Program-made: the position numbers and the translations under genes
The notes under the pieces: model-generated
The model's database searches: none
Told to the model about the DNA's origin: nothing
Seen by the model: the letters and a program-made list of their open reading frames with translations, nothing else
Shown here: positions 48,468 to 61,525 of the stretch, in pieces
How the letters are laid out: the number at the start of each line of letters is the position of its first letter
Numbering within the stretch: position 1 is the first letter of the stretch
NCBI RefSeq assembly: GCF_030247195.1
Contig: NC_080671.1
Location: 411,628,044-411,692,043 of the forward strand
From: Topomyia yanbarensis
Taxonomy: Eukaryota > Arthropoda > Insecta > Diptera > Culicidae
DNA: 64,000 nucleotides
Direction of reading: 5' to 3'

Positions 48468-49486
48468 GGTATGTGTGCACGCAAACTAGGCATGTTTCCG
48501 CAATGTTCATCCCAGAAAAAAACCATCTACAAAACTTTAGCGAGAAATTTTTTTTTAATTTTTTTTTTGGCCCAGCTGCCCAACCCCGCCTTTTGGCGTG
48601 TTACATGTTTTGAGGTTTAACTGAAAAACCGTAAATCGGCAATATGTTATTCGAGTTTCTCATCATAAAAACACACTATTTAAGTTTTTTTAAGTGACTC
48701 AAAAAATTGGGCAGTAGCGAGTTAAGGTCAAGATCAGATCATTCATAAACCATCAATGTTGGACATTCAGTATTTTCGAAGCATTTTACACCGTAAAACA
48801 TCACATTTTCTGATAAATTAATTCTGACGATAAATATGAAATATCCACACTCCCAAAAAATTAAGTTCAAGACTTAATTTCTTCTAGAAAGTTTTCGAGA
48901 ATCCTATTACAAACAACTTTGTTGATGACAAGAATACTCCTTGTGTTTAGAGTATCGGAATATATGAGACTATTTGTGAAAGAAAGAATTTGAAATAAGT
49001 TCTTCTAATATTACTGTATATGATAAATCTCTTCTGCAGTTATTAAACTATAAAATACATATTTTGTCCAAGGTATAAGTTTCTGAAATAGTTATTTTGA
49101 AGAATACTGGATTTAGCAAAATTTCGAGAATACCGTTTATTGCTCGATATGCTCCGTACGTGTAGCATTCATACCTTTAACAACGTTGCTTTAAATGACA
49201 CTCTCAAAAACTGCTAAAGACACGAAGTCGCTTAATATTTGCGAAGAGTTAATTCTGAATGAGCACCTCTAGGAGGATGCATTACTAAAATTATTACTTC
49301 ACATCATGCGCTGTATTATGCTGGAAAACTTCTACGAAGTTTTTCTACCTGCAAAGATAACGGTTTCGGAATTATGTCATTTTGACTGTAAGAAAAGTTT
49401 TCAAACATTTATTTCACTTTAAAAGCACTTATTTTTTTTAATTTTTTGACATATTATAAACGAAATTTTTCTATGAAGTTTTGTTC
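48468..49486. other. noncoding, no gene recognised
   Basis: AT-rich, no open frame of interest. Confidence 0.4.
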
Positions 49487-49945
49487 TATATATTAGACTG
49501 GTTCAATTTTTAACTTTTCGCTCCAGCAGGCTCTACTGATTCCTTTTCTAGCCCTTAGTAATCGTGCAAATTGGTTGTTTCAAACCGGGTTGCTATGATT
49601 AATAATAAAATCCACTTGTTCTGAAGTAATGCTGCTTCTTTAGTAATTAACTTTTCTCAGCGAATTTTCATAAACATACAATGTTCCCCTAATGTGTTCA
49701 GCAGAAAAATGCTTTTAGGAATAAATAGTGCTCTGATTAATTGATTGATGAGGTGGTTTTTAAGAAATTAGTTTCAATGTTAACCGATTTTCCATACAAA
49801 TTTCCATATAAACTTTGAAATTTTTTGGAGGGCCCGTAGACACAACCGATCGGTACCAGAATTTGCACAATTACTAAGGGCCATAAAAGGAATCAATAGA
49901 GCCTGGTGGAACTAAAAGTCAAAAATTGAGCCAGTCTAACATATA
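49487..49945. mobile_element. inverted-repeat element, about 460 bp
   Basis: Left TTAGACTGGTTCAATTTTTA, GGCTCTACTGATTCCTTTT and CCCTTAGTAATCGTGCAAAT pair with the inverse at 49860-49940. Arms about 90 bp, AT-rich flanks (ATATAT on both sides). A sequence with TCCTGGTGGAACTAG at 61.78 kb resembles its right arm. Confidence 0.75.
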
Positions 49946-50129
49946 TTCTTCTTGTTTGTAGACCCAATATTTAATCAAAGTTACATCAAATTCTAACATT
50001 TTCAAAAAATCGCCGATTTTTATCAAAAACTCCACCAAACCGAATTTCTGGCTACGCTACTGGAACTTAGACTGCGGGACTTGGAATAGTTACATTGTTT
50101 CGTTGTTCTCAAACTCTTGATGTTTCTGA

Positions 50130-50560
50130 TATAATATGTCTGTGTATATGTATGTGTGTGTCAAATAAAGTCACTCAATTTTCTCAGAGATGGCTGAACT
50201 GATTTGCACAAACTTAGTTTCATCTGAAATGTGTAATGCTCCCATAAGACGCTATTGAATTTTTAGTTGATCGGACTTCCGGTTCCGGAGTTACAGGTTA
50301 AAGAGTGCGGTAACACAGCAATTTCCCATACAAACTGGTAACCCTATGATGTCCGAATGATGTTATACCTATTCAAATACGTTCAACATTACTTGGATTT
50401 GCGGGTCTAGATCACTAATGACCAATCAAATCGATTTATACAAACTTGAGTTCAAATGAAAGGTATAATACTCCTATTGACTGCTATTGAATTTCATTCG
50501 GTTCTGACTTTTGGTTTCGGAGTTACAGGTTGGTTGTTGCGGTCACATTGGAATTTCTCT
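50130..50560 (+). repeat. mosquito dispersed repeat with internal duplication
   Basis: GGCTGAACTGATTTGCACAA, then AATGAAAGGT-type and TTCCGGTTCCGGAGTTACAG motifs. The set from AAACTTAGTTTCATCTGAAA through GGAGTTACAGGTT occurs at about 50212-50310 and again, changed, at about 50448-50545, giving about 236-bp spacing. I recall this motif set as abundant in mosquito genomes but cannot name the family. Confidence 0.55.
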
Positions 50561-50663
50561 TAAAAACTGGTGCAATCGAAGTCCCGGTTTCCGGACATAT
50601 TCCAGAATTAAAGCCACTCCGATGATAACTGAACCAAGGTATAATATACAGTTGGGTGTTTGA

Positions 50664-50720
50664 CCCCCCCCCCCCATCTACCCCTCCCCCTTCTTCCTCT
50701 CCCCCTCCTCTCAGACTAAC
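50664..50720 (+). repeat. C-rich pyrimidine tract
   Basis: Twelve C in a row followed by CT-rich sequence up to about 50715. Low complexity. Confidence 0.85.
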
Positions 50721-50889
50721 CTGCCACCTGCATTCCCTTCATCCACCCCGTATACCAAAATAAGTTTAAGTGGTTCCCGGCGCATCCTCTTCCTCCAACT
50801 AATCATGCCCCTTCCCTTCCCCACCACCTCACATTTCAAAATATATTAACATAAACACATCATTGTACTCATGCTGATTAAGCTAATAA

Positions 50890-51105
50890 AATATTATATG
50901 TTTGCTTGTTTCAAGTGTGTCTGCGTCGACATGTTCGTCAGATTCGCGATAGTCATGCATTTATATATAATTATCAAGTGTAATAAGAATGTAATAAACA
51001 TTTCCACAGTGTTATATTGAACGTAACCAGGCCTTAAATCATAATTGAATAAATGAGAAAGGCACCATTGCACCACTAGGTGGATTAAAACAGGTTTTTT
51101 TTTCT
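50890..51105 (-). repeat. dispersed repeat, copy B (inverted copy of 2.44-2.75 kb)
   Basis: On the minus strand: CCTGTTTTAATCCACCTAGT, GGTGCAATGGTGCCTTTCTC, then GGTTACGTTCAATATAACAC and GTCGACGCAGACACA, parallel to copy A. Confidence 0.6.
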
Positions 51106-51510
51106 TTCAATCAATATTGCACTTCGCTAACATAAAGCATAGCATATGCGATTGCACAAATCGTGGGTGGTTGAACAATGATAAGCTGATGTTGATACGA
51201 GAAAACACTATAGAGTCACGCAAAAAAAGAAAAGAACATTTGGGATTAACGCTTTTTCTTAATAGCGGAACAAGCATCACAGTACACACCTGGCCACGTC
51301 CTTACAATCGCTGGGGAAGGGAAGGAATGTTAGTTCAACATCTACTAGTGAAAGTGCAGGGAACCCATACGACCTTCATAAACGTTTCCGGACTAGGAGT
51401 TTGTGTTAGTAGGGTAGGCTTGTAACAACATATATACATATACATATACATACTTATATACGTATAATCAGTAAGGGTATCTTTAACTCTCATTTTCTCT
51501 CATACATCAT
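51106..51510. other. noncoding
   Basis: No family recognised; an ATATAC-rich stretch at about 51428-51465. Ends at the probable 3' end of the minus-strand retroelement. Confidence 0.4.
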
Positions 51511-52860
51511 TCAGGGCCGATAACGATTAAAAAGAAATAACATTCCAGTAACATTCCAATTTATTTTATTGTTCAGAGTCGGTTGATTCCGCGGTATTGT
51601 AAATTTCATCAATTTTAGTGGTATCTTCTCCCTGTCTATAGCCAATTCTTCCCATACCTCCAAACTCAAATCTCCAAACCTATCAACATTTTGTTGGATA
51701 ACGTCAAGCCAAGTAAACGACGGTCTTCCCCTTTTTCTATATTGTTTCCTATACTTCGCAGCTAATGAAAGTAAGTGATTATCTTCCATCCTTACAATAT
51801 GACTACAATATCTCATTTGTAGTGCTCGGACTCTCTTGGTGACAGTTTTCTCTCGTAGGATCTGAGCACCAGTTGGTCTCTCATCGCTCCTGTGCAACAG
51901 CTCTTCTACCATCTGTTTTTCATTTATCCGCATGGATGTACGAGTATGCTTAGTAATGACCGAAACTTGTGATCCAAACGTCATTGTTGGTTGGATAATG
52001 GAGTTATATAAAAAACTTTTTATATAACATATACAATTTCTATACTTGGTTTATTTTCCTTATCGAAAGCGATGACGGTTTTAGACGACTTTATAGCCTT
52101 CTCGCAGCGTGACTTCGTCGGTTTGCGGTAGCAGAGACGATCTGTGATGGTTACTAACAAGTGATCCAGCTCCTTGGATACTTCGTAGGTATGTTCATCA
52201 ATCATCAATGTTGCCGGAACTTCCCCTGCAGGTGTCCTTGGTTTTGGCGTCGTTCAACGTCAAAAGCTTCCTCTAGATATTTTTTCAGGACCAACACTAA
52301 TCGATCTAGTTGTTCCTTGTTGCAGGCGATGATTCACATGTCATCGGCATATACTAATGTGATAGGATATCGGAAATTATTTGTTTGGTTTAAAACAAAG
52401 AAGCCTTTAAGTTCAGTCTCCTTATTCCGCAGAACATCCTCAACTAAGCAATCAATGGTAATGACCAAGTCGAACAAATATGGTGAAAGTGGGCAGCCTT
52501 GCTTTATTCTCATTCGACGTTTCTCCACTGATGACTTTTGCCCGTTCCAGAGCGTTTGGTAGGACGCTTCTTTGACGCATCCCACAACCTTACTGATGAG
52601 CCCTTCCGAATCATTTTTTTGCCCTAATATATTCGGGAGATTTTTCAAAGAGATTTTGTCGAAAGCTTTACTGATATCGAGAGACACTAGTATTAGACCA
52701 TCTCCAGCGTTCCACTTCTACTCTAGGATCCGCTTAGTGACGAAAAAGTGGTCCATTGTGGATCGCTTACAGATGGCCGCATATTGCAACTTTTGAAATC
52801 AATCGATATATTGCTGAATATTAGCGTGCAAGTTGCGTTGAGATTTGTTCATTTTCGATA
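51511..52860 (-). pseudogene. non-LTR retrotransposon reverse transcriptase remnant
   Basis: On the minus strand, 52687-52334 codes MSLDISKAFDKIS (first catalytic Asp), GCPLSPYLFDLVI, and LVYADDM with the Asp pair; a stop follows directly and the reading continues IIACNKEQLDRLVLVL. Further 3', 52208-52020 and then 51984-51511 code EELLHRSDERPTGAQILREK, RYCSHIVRMEDNH and KRGRPSFTWLDVIQQNVDRF, the C-terminal region seen in RTE-like and related elements. Several stops and frameshifts separate the parts, and the 5' half including any endonuclease is not recognisable. The clade is unresolved; it is clearly different from the RTE copy at 3.8-6.6 kb and the LOA copy. Confidence 0.72.
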
Positions 52861-53062
52861 TTTCCATCCTGAAGGAATAAAACTGAAGAATATTTGAAAG
52901 AATGTCTCTTTTTGCACGAATTGTTTGGGGGTAGATTTTTATTTTAAATTCCGAAAGATGTTTTAAGCATTCGCTTACTGCGACTGGTTCGGGGAAGCGT
53001 CTGCCTATTTAACAAATTGGTGTTTCGAAGACGGCACCGGTTATTAAATGACAGGTATAGGG

Positions 53063-54727
53063 TATTAGGGTGGGGCATTGTTATATGGAAAAACGTAATC
53101 AAAGCCACATCAACCGAGCACAGCACTTTTTTGGTTCCTTTTGGGGTCCCAAACAACTGTGCAAAATTTGGGGTCGATTGGTGTTGACTCGGCGTAGCGC
53201 ATTGCGTTTGAAATTTGTATGGAGATTAGTATGGGAAAACCTACATTTTTGCATTTTTAATTCTACAGACTACAATTATTCCTGTAATGTACCAACAAAT
53301 AGATAGAAGTATAGTCCAGGATATGCTGAACAACTTTGCCGAAGGATTTATGGTGTTAGAATGCCTCTAAGCCAAGTTATAGCTGTTCAAAGTTCGATAC
53401 ATCGAATTAAATGCCAAAAATCATTTTTATTGCCAACACTGCGGGTGTACCAATGGTATTTCATATAGCATTCCAAAATAACATTATATATTTTAGTTTT
53501 ACCACATTGGTATGTTTGGATGAATTATTCAAAAGCCTTAGCTCAATTTCATGAGCGTAGGTAGTTGAGCAATAGGGTGAGGGGGGATGGGTACGGGAAT
53601 TTAATATGTAGAAATTATGAACTGAAATGTTGTCGAGTTGGAATGTTCAGATGAATTATTTCAAAACAATTACCCAATGTCCTACGCATAATAGTAACGA
53701 TGAAATAAAACATACTGTCTCTCTTTGCCTTGACTTTTATCAATAGAAGTTACGTTACAGACTGAATCAACTGATGTCGAGTTGATATGTCAGAGAATTG
53801 CATTGATTATATTTCAGTTTAATAGGCACTATGATTTAATGGGATGCTCATTTCGATGCTGTTCGATCACCTGAAGCAAAAATTGTTGTAGGGATCTGGT
53901 GGATTTCATGTTCAAATCCAGAAATTAACTTCACGCCTCGTGATCGAACAGCATAGAAATGAGCATGCTATCAAATCATAATGCGTATTAAACCGAAATA
54001 TAATCCTCTGACATATCAACTCGACATCAGTTGATTCAGTCTGTAACGTAACTTCTATTGATAAAAGTCAAGGCAAAGAGAGACAGTATGTTTTATTTCA
54101 TCGTTACTATTATGCGTAGGACATTGGGTAATTGTTTTGAAATAATTCATCTGAACATTCCAACTCGACAACATTTCAGTTCATAATTTCTACATATTAA
54201 ATTCCCGTACCCATCCCCCCTCACCCCTCACTACGCCCTATTGCTCAACTACCTACGCTCATGAAATTGAGCTAAGGCTTTTGAATAATTCATCCAAAAA
54301 TACCAATGTGGTAAAACTGAAATATATAATGTTATTTTGGAATGCTATATGAAATACCATTGGTACACCCGCAGTGTTGGCAATAAAAATGATTTTTGGC
54401 ATTTAATTCGATGTATCGAACTTTGAACAGCTATAACTTGGCTTAGAGACATTCTAACACCATACATCCTTCGGCAAAGTTGTTCAGCATATCCTGGACT
54501 ATACTTCTATCTATTTGTTGGCACATTACAGGAATAATTGTAGTCTGTAGAATTAAAAATGCAAAAATGTAGGTTTTCCCATACTAATCTCCATACAAAT
54601 TTCAAACGCAATGCGCTACGTCGGGTCAACACCAATCGACCCCAAATTTTGCACAGTTGTTTGGGACCCCGAAAGGAACCAAAAAAGTGCTGTGCTGAAA
54701 AAACGATCATTTTGCCCCACCCTAATA
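53063..54727. mobile_element. large foldback element, 1.67 kb
   Basis: Left arm 53063-53870 and right arm 53940-54727 pair along about 800 bp, starting TATTAGGGTGGGGCA and ending TGCCCCACCCTAATA, with a loop of about 70 bp. Arms share long identical blocks (for example GGATATGCTGAACAACTTTG, TCATGAGCGTAGGTAG) and small indels. The two open frames at 53070-53306 and 54507-54812 (minus) yield the same peptide only because they are mirror copies. No coding function. Confidence 0.9.
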
Positions 54728-56094
54728 GGGTATGGTGAAGCCGTCTCTCTGGTGTCGTTGATAAACATTCAGTGTAAAAAGGAGCCGACTGGAAAAAAAT
54801 TAATAACAGCAAAAAGTAAAATAGAATGGTATCGAATAGATATGGAGGTACAATAGGTATAGGGCATTATATTTGCTATGTTATCTTGTGTGAATTAGAT
54901 ACACGGTAGAGAACATCATTGATGACTGCCATTTCGACTAATACCGTGAATCAGCTGTACTAGTTATGGTTTCTATTATTTATTTTTTATTTTTCCCGTA
55001 TTGTTCCGCGAAAACGCATTGTATTTCGTCCTTAGTCCAGAACATTTAATTTTTTTCTTATGTAAAAATTAATGGTAAACACGATTGTTGTAATGGTTTT
55101 TCAATATTTTTGTTTTTGAATAAAATACGGGCATCAACATGAAAGAAACGTTTGGGGGCACGATAGGTGATACTATAGATCACTACTGATCGGCTCACAG
55201 CTAAGCAATCACTTGAGCCGGAATGAACAACTTCAATTCCACATTCTGACGACGACGAGGACACCAAAAAAAATCATACGCAAGTACAAAACCAAACGCA
55301 CCTGCTGGAAAAACATGTTTTTTCAACATTTCCTTTCATGATGATTTTTCACATCATTTGCAACTTCTCATTTTCTTACCTGAATGACGTCAATTTAATT
55401 TTTAAATAATCTGCAGTATAAATGCAGTTTGAAAAATATTTAGGCAGGCATAAAACCATTATTGTCAAAACGTTGCCAGATATATAACCTTTTCAACGAG
55501 TGCTTGTTTATCAAAATCAAAAATGCTATCGCACAAGCTCGCCAAAGAAAACTAACCTACTTGATCCCATTCTACTCTACCATTTCCACCATTCGAAAGT
55601 ACAAATGTTCAACATCTTAATTGTTACGTAAAGTTTGTTCAAGAATGCTTTGAGAACTGCCAAACGAATTTACTGGAACTGATTAATATGAGCGGTAACA
55701 TTCATTTCAAAGCCAATCTTGTAAAACAATCGGAATAGTGAACATATAACATATTAAAATCATTTCATTTCGACAGCACAACAGCGTTCTGCTTGTGTGT
55801 GTTATCATAAAAATATTTTTCGTGACAAAAATATTAGGACTAATCGAATAAAATGTACACACAATATAGGTCACAAAATATCTCAGATTCTTCAAAAATT
55901 CTTAAAGGTAAGCACATTTTCCTTGACCCCTTTAATCATATTTAGAGTAAAGGTAGGGTCGATGTTTGTACAATTTCAATAACGCACTTACAAAGTCATC
56001 CTAAAGCTTTTTTGGGATATTACGAATGTTTGCCTTCACGACGGCCAAAACTTTTTCTAAAAGGGCGGAGTGTAGTACAAAAATAACATTATTA
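54728..56094. other. noncoding, no gene recognised
   Basis: No motif or structure that I can assign. A good splice donor (CTTAAAG|GTAAGC) at about 55910 has no convincing exon. Confidence 0.4.
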
Positions 56095-56312
56095 CCGCTG
56101 TACCCATCTAAGGTGGCATAGTAAAAGATGCCAAATCCTGCTGAGAAAGTATTGAGCCTTCGTTAGACCTCAAGAAGTGCAGAGGTCACTCTTGGAGGTT
56201 TCGATGTAGGTTTGTCCGTTGATGGTCCTAGATCTGATAGATAACTGAATATTAGCCACATCCGCGGTTCGCTTGCCCAACAAGGATTTTTGTCGAATTT
56301 CGACATCTGCTC
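56095..56312 (+). repeat. dispersed repeat, partner of 25.99-26.16 kb
   Basis: AGACCTCAAGAAGT, CACTCTTGGAGGT, GTAGGTTTGTCCGTTGATGG and GAATTTCGACATCTGCTCCATC correspond in order to motifs at 26012-26160. That copy lies in the 1.93-kb retroelement, so this one is probably a fragment of the same family. Confidence 0.55.
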
Positions 56313-58480
56313 CATCCACTTTCTATACAGCTTTCTTTCACACGTTTTGTCACCGTGTCCTGGTCGTCGATCTTGTCCAGTGCCTTGAAAACTTTATATA
56401 CGTGTTGCACAAAACATTTAATTGTTTTGCTGAAAATAAATTGAAACTTGAATCGAAATGTTGGATTGACGATTGAATTGGTTCAATACCATCCTGGCCA
56501 TTCATTGCCTCATTTCCTACCACTACTATCACTCCGCTCGGTTGTCTCATGCTCTTCAAACGTCTTGATCCTATAAGATACGATGCAATATGTGATTCCG
56601 AAAGTTATAAATGATTGAGTGCGGAATTTATTTTTTGGAATAACACTAAGAATCATTTTATATTCATCCTAACCTTGGAGCCCCCAAAATCCCAGGCCCA
56701 TTGCCAAAGCTCAGTGTGTCCATGCGAAAAGACGGTACTGACATATTGATTGGCTTTGGCTCAATAGTTTGTTTGAAAGAAATTAAGTATGTATATCATT
56801 AGAGCCGTGTTTGGTTGTAAAATCTTAGTTTCAATAGATAGGCTTCACTATTTCCACTATTTTGGAATAAACGGTTCTACAATCGGGAAAACCAAGCCCT
56901 CATATGCTACTGGGCTCAGTAATATGATCTGACTGCTGCGAAGAAGTGTTCAGATATTCTAGCAACTTCATTTGTATATCTGTTAAGTTTGTCGCTCCAG
57001 AAGCAACTATTTAAAACTGTTAGGAAATGCTTGGTGATGTTTCTTGTTTACAAGAAATGTGATAAGTGCAATATAGAGAACTACTTTGGAATCACTTCAC
57101 TTGGAGTTTGAGTCAAAAATGTTTGAGTTACTCATTAACGAGGCGCTGTGGTATTATTTTCTAAAAATGCTAGATAATTTCTGGTTTGATGAAATATTTT
57201 CTGAAAGCCAATGCTTACTTCCGCCAATTGTTAAATTAACTCAACTGGGGTCACTATACTCTATACAATCACAAAACTCGCTATTTATCTTCCACATCCA
57301 GATCACGTTGCATCATCTGCGGACTAATTTTCCATCGGAACGCTAACCAAGGCGCAAAGATAGAGAGAATTTATCACCACAAGGTTGGTAATTTATTCAC
57401 AGCTTTATGACAACTCGGTCCGGTTTGTCGACCGCAGACATTGCTCTTAAATTCAACTATGCCAACCAACCAGCAACCAACCAGTCAGCAACAGTGGAGG
57501 CGTGGTTGAAATCTCTGCAGCTCATCTCCTGCGGAAGATGGAAAGCGTGCCAACCAACTGTGATAACTCGTGAAATTATCTCCTCTGTCAACCTCCAGCC
57601 ACCGACATTTACACTGATTGTTGCTTCTTTGCCGGGGTCTGACTAGCCCCGCACCCATCGGCACACCAACGTCCTGCTGGAGCTGAGTTAATCCTTTGCT
57701 GATTAATTGTATTCGGCAGTCGGGCGCAGAGTCATTGATGTTCCAATTCAAGGGGAAAATGAATTCCTCCGAGAGTCACGTCACGTTCTGTCGGCGCGGT
57801 TTCGTTGGGAACCTTAGCACAGTTTATGAGGGTTCCTGAGTGTACACTGGCTTCGTAGATCACGCGCCAACTGGCAAGTTTATCAATTCAGTGCAAATTA
57901 ATTGGAAAACTTTTGGCCATAAATTAACATTCCCCAGTACAAACAGGGACACAGGGGTGCTGCCGTTGATTGTCACGCTTCAGCCCTTAAATGAATGGCA
58001 AATCTATTCGTACGCCATTATCGAACCATTTCCGAGACGGCCATTATTGGGTAATCAAATTCGTTTTTCGGCGCTGCTGATGCTGGTGTGCCGGTGACCG
58101 TTCGGAATAGGAAAATTGTTTAGAATGACAGCAGCAAGCCCCTATGAAAATCACAGTTTATGAAAATGCGATCCAAGGCTTTATGGGAACTACCAGGTAT
58201 ATATTTCATCGTGAATTGCTTGGTAACAATTTATTTTAGCATCGATTTTAGCTACCTGTTTATAGGCTGCCCACTATGTTCTTGAAGTTATAAATCATTA
58301 CGTTTCGGACTCATGCAAACCGTTTGTAAACTTCTTATGTCAGCTTCGACTACATGATAAAGAACACAACCAAAACCAAACATAGATTCTCCGTGTATTC
58401 TATTTCTATCAAACGAAAGCAGCTGTGAGATTCCAATTCCCCAAAGGATACACCCAATAACATCAGCAACCAACAGTTCA
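56313..58480. other. noncoding, no gene recognised
   Basis: Short open frames at 56273-56559, 57086-57346, 57407-57751 and 57840-58097 are without family character or supporting splice pattern. The GC-richer part around 57400-58100 could be an exon or regulatory region of a neighbouring gene but I cannot support it. Confidence 0.35.
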
Positions 58481-61217
58481 TGAGTGCACTTTATTGACCC
58501 AGAATATATATGGGCCATTAATGTACCAGAGGAGACCACCAGTCACACACACACACTTCCTTCCTGTCGAGTCCGATTCCCAACTAGACCAGAAGGAAGA
58601 GCCAGGAAGAAGCTTTTGCCGAGGACGATTACAAAAGATAATCACAATAATTTCTCATTCACGACCTTCCTTTTCTTATGCCGGAAGGACACACGGACCT
58701 TTAGGTTGCAAGGAAGGAACAGATCACTAACCGGCACTGCACTGGTTTGTCGACCGGCCGAGGACGAGGCTCTTCCCGGAAAGCGTTATATATTGAACAG
58801 CAATTAGTAGGGTGTTTGTTCACAAGTGGGATTAAGGTAATGAAACTCTGGATTTTATCCTTTCGGAAATCATGAAAGTCAGCAAAGGCTTTCAGGATTC
58901 GATTGTTGGCTAGAAGAGGATCAGCTCGAAAGAAGGAAGAACACAAACAGCATTGGAAGCATATAGTTAGGAGTGCATACATACACTACACATCCTCACG
59001 TGACACGATAGAGGCATGGGCTCTCTGTTGGATTTAGCCGTCGGCAGCTGCACGTTGGTTGGTTCAGCAATGCTGATAATAGCCGTGTACGGAGGAAAAC
59101 TTTTTTCAAGCGTCCTTTTTTCTCAAATAGTCGAGTAGAACAAGTAAACAGGCAGAGACAGTCGATCGGCGTGCAAACAATGCAATTAATTTGTTTCCTC
59201 CATTAGGCTTAGTTTTTCCTCATGTTCTTAGCTATTGGCTTGGTTTTATCCCCTATGTGCTCCCGGAATTGCTCTGAGGAAATTTTATCTTCAACGTGAT
59301 TCTGAAAAAAATGAAACAGCATGTATTTTTATTGCTTTTTGAGTACGTCGACAAAAAAGATTAAACTTTAATGGATGATCCGAATGTGATGACTAGTAGC
59401 AGGATATAAGGTTTCTGCAGAAGTTTTTTTGAAAATTTCCAATTTTTTCGACTACACCAGCTCAAATGAGTTAGAAATACAGAACAACAACCGTATTCAC
59501 ATTTTTACGCTTTTTCGACAGCTTCACAGAAAAGTTTATTCCATTTGATTAAACTTTTACAAAGCAGATTTACCCATGTTTTAACATTTCACTAAATTCG
59601 TTAACGTCATTATACGGCCGAGAATTTATGTCAAAATTTCATGCCCTGCATGCTAAATTAAAGCCATGGGTTTTGATAGCCCCTGACGAAGATTCATGAC
59701 CTCTACATCAAAAGCCCCGAACCATTCCGGGATAAAGCTGCATAATTTGCTGCGTCGCAAAATCAACCGCAAACTTTTACGATCGTAATTAATGCAACAT
59801 TATTGGGTGTCATTTTCCAATGTTAAATATTCATAAACCTCAAGCTAAACAATGTATACGAGCCGGTCCGTACCTTAAGGCTTTAGCCTTTCGCCTTCCC
59901 GACTCTGACTTTTGTAACATGAAGCATCTCCGCCAGTAGCCAGGGAAAACAGGGGAAAATCTGTCATATCATCATTGTTATCATCAGTCGGCGAAGGGAA
60001 TTAATATTTCATGAGCTGCAGTCAACTCAGGATCCTTTTTGTACTTTCCGCCTTCCGATCGGAGCTGGGTCGGAACCCGGATGGACGTTTAATTAAACAA
60101 AGACAACAGCAACAACAGTTCCGATTCAGTGACGACGTCCAAATGTACCTCTTACCGCTTACCTTGGCATACTGCTTTGGATATCTGATTGACGTCTTGT
60201 TCCGCAACCGTTTCGGTGCCAGATGAAATCAATCGCAGAGATTCGTTCGGGGTAGTGACGTCTGCCAAACCAACGTACCTGGATACCAAACGAACCACGT
60301 GCAAGTACTGCCCGAGTGAGTAGGTGACAGACGTATTCCCCAAAACACATCACCCTCGAAGGGGTTTTTTGTGTGTCTGTCTATTCGTTTGAGTCAATCA
60401 CCTTTCCATCAATGTGATTGAGGAAAAATTGGAAAAAGAATGACTTGAGCAAATGTTTTCCGGGGCTTTGAGAATGCCGCTTCCTCCGATTGTCTTCATC
60501 CTTTTTTCTAGATTATTTATTCGCAACGGCTGCAGCTGTTTTGAGGAGCTGGTTCCTAAGTTTGTATACATACTAACATTCAATAAAAGCAGAAGAATCT
60601 TCAATTATAACATTTAATTCTTCCCACGCGTCTTCTCTGTTCTCGCGGAGATTATATAGCGAGTGTGAAAGTCAAATTCATCTACTTGCAGCAGAGAATT
60701 ATCTTGTTCACTTATTCTGCAATTCTTAGCGTTATTGCTATTCGAAATTAGAATTTAGCATGTTTTTTGACACTTTCAAATAACTGTACCAACTACGTCC
60801 GTTCATTTCGCTTATATCTTTGGATGAGAAGAATAAAACGCAGATGTGTCATGTATAAAATAGTTTATAGTAGGACATTGGTAAGCTTAACATTATTCGA
60901 AAATGCGTAAATATATAATTTACCCAATTGTTTTGGTTATACTATATACGTAACAGAATCAAAAATGCTGCTTTTCATTCTGGAAGTGTGAACATATTGC
61001 ACATACATACAACAGTCACTGAGTCGTTGGATGTACAATAGAGCTATCACCTTTCATCTCCAGGGCCAAAAATGTGTACATCTGTGCATAAAATAAATAT
61101 ATAAACAGTTTCCCGAGCCGAGCAGTTTCTACATGAACAAAACGCTTCCGGCCAGTGAAGGATGATTGTACAATGTATTTACATATTTAGCTTTAATACA
61201 TACATATTTAGCTCAAC
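58481..61217. other. noncoding, no gene recognised
   Basis: A CA repeat at 58545-58555 and a CAG/CAA-rich tract at 60102-60118. Open frames at 58484-58807 and 60011-60226 lack any recognised domain. Confidence 0.35.
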
Positions 61218-61525
61218 AGTACGTTCAAAAGAACTGTAGTACATAATACGAGTTATGTTTTGGTTAGAAGACTTTAGTTCCACATGTGACCGCATAGAGG
61301 GCGCTAACACTAACTTTGGCAACTGAGAGAGATAGAAATTAGTTGTCTTCTACAAAGTTGTAGAATTATTATTTATTTTGTAATAATTCTTCCGTACATC
61401 TTGATATTCTATCTCTCTTCTATAAAAGGTTAGTGTTAGCGCCCTCTGTGCGGTCACATGTGGAACTAAAATTTTCTGATCAAAATATAACTCGCATTAT
61501 GTACTACAATTCTTTTGAACATACT
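61218..61525. mobile_element. inverted-repeat MITE, about 308 bp
   Basis: Left arm 61218-61318 and right arm 61424-61525 pair: GTTCAAAAGAACTGTAGTAC, TAATACGAGTTAT, AGTTCCACATGTGACCGCA and AGAGGGCGCTAACACTAAC all mirrored. Loop about 105 bp with AGTTGTAGAATTATTA and its near inverse. Arms differ at about one in ten bases. Confidence 0.82.

Noticed and set aside
53070..54812. Shared peptide coded at 53.1 kb (+) and 54.5-54.8 kb (-), looking like a duplicated gene
   Set aside because: Both lie in the inverted arms of one foldback element; no family or splice evidence.
57407..58097. GC-richer open frames that might be exons
   Set aside because: No recognisable domain and no consistent splice borders.
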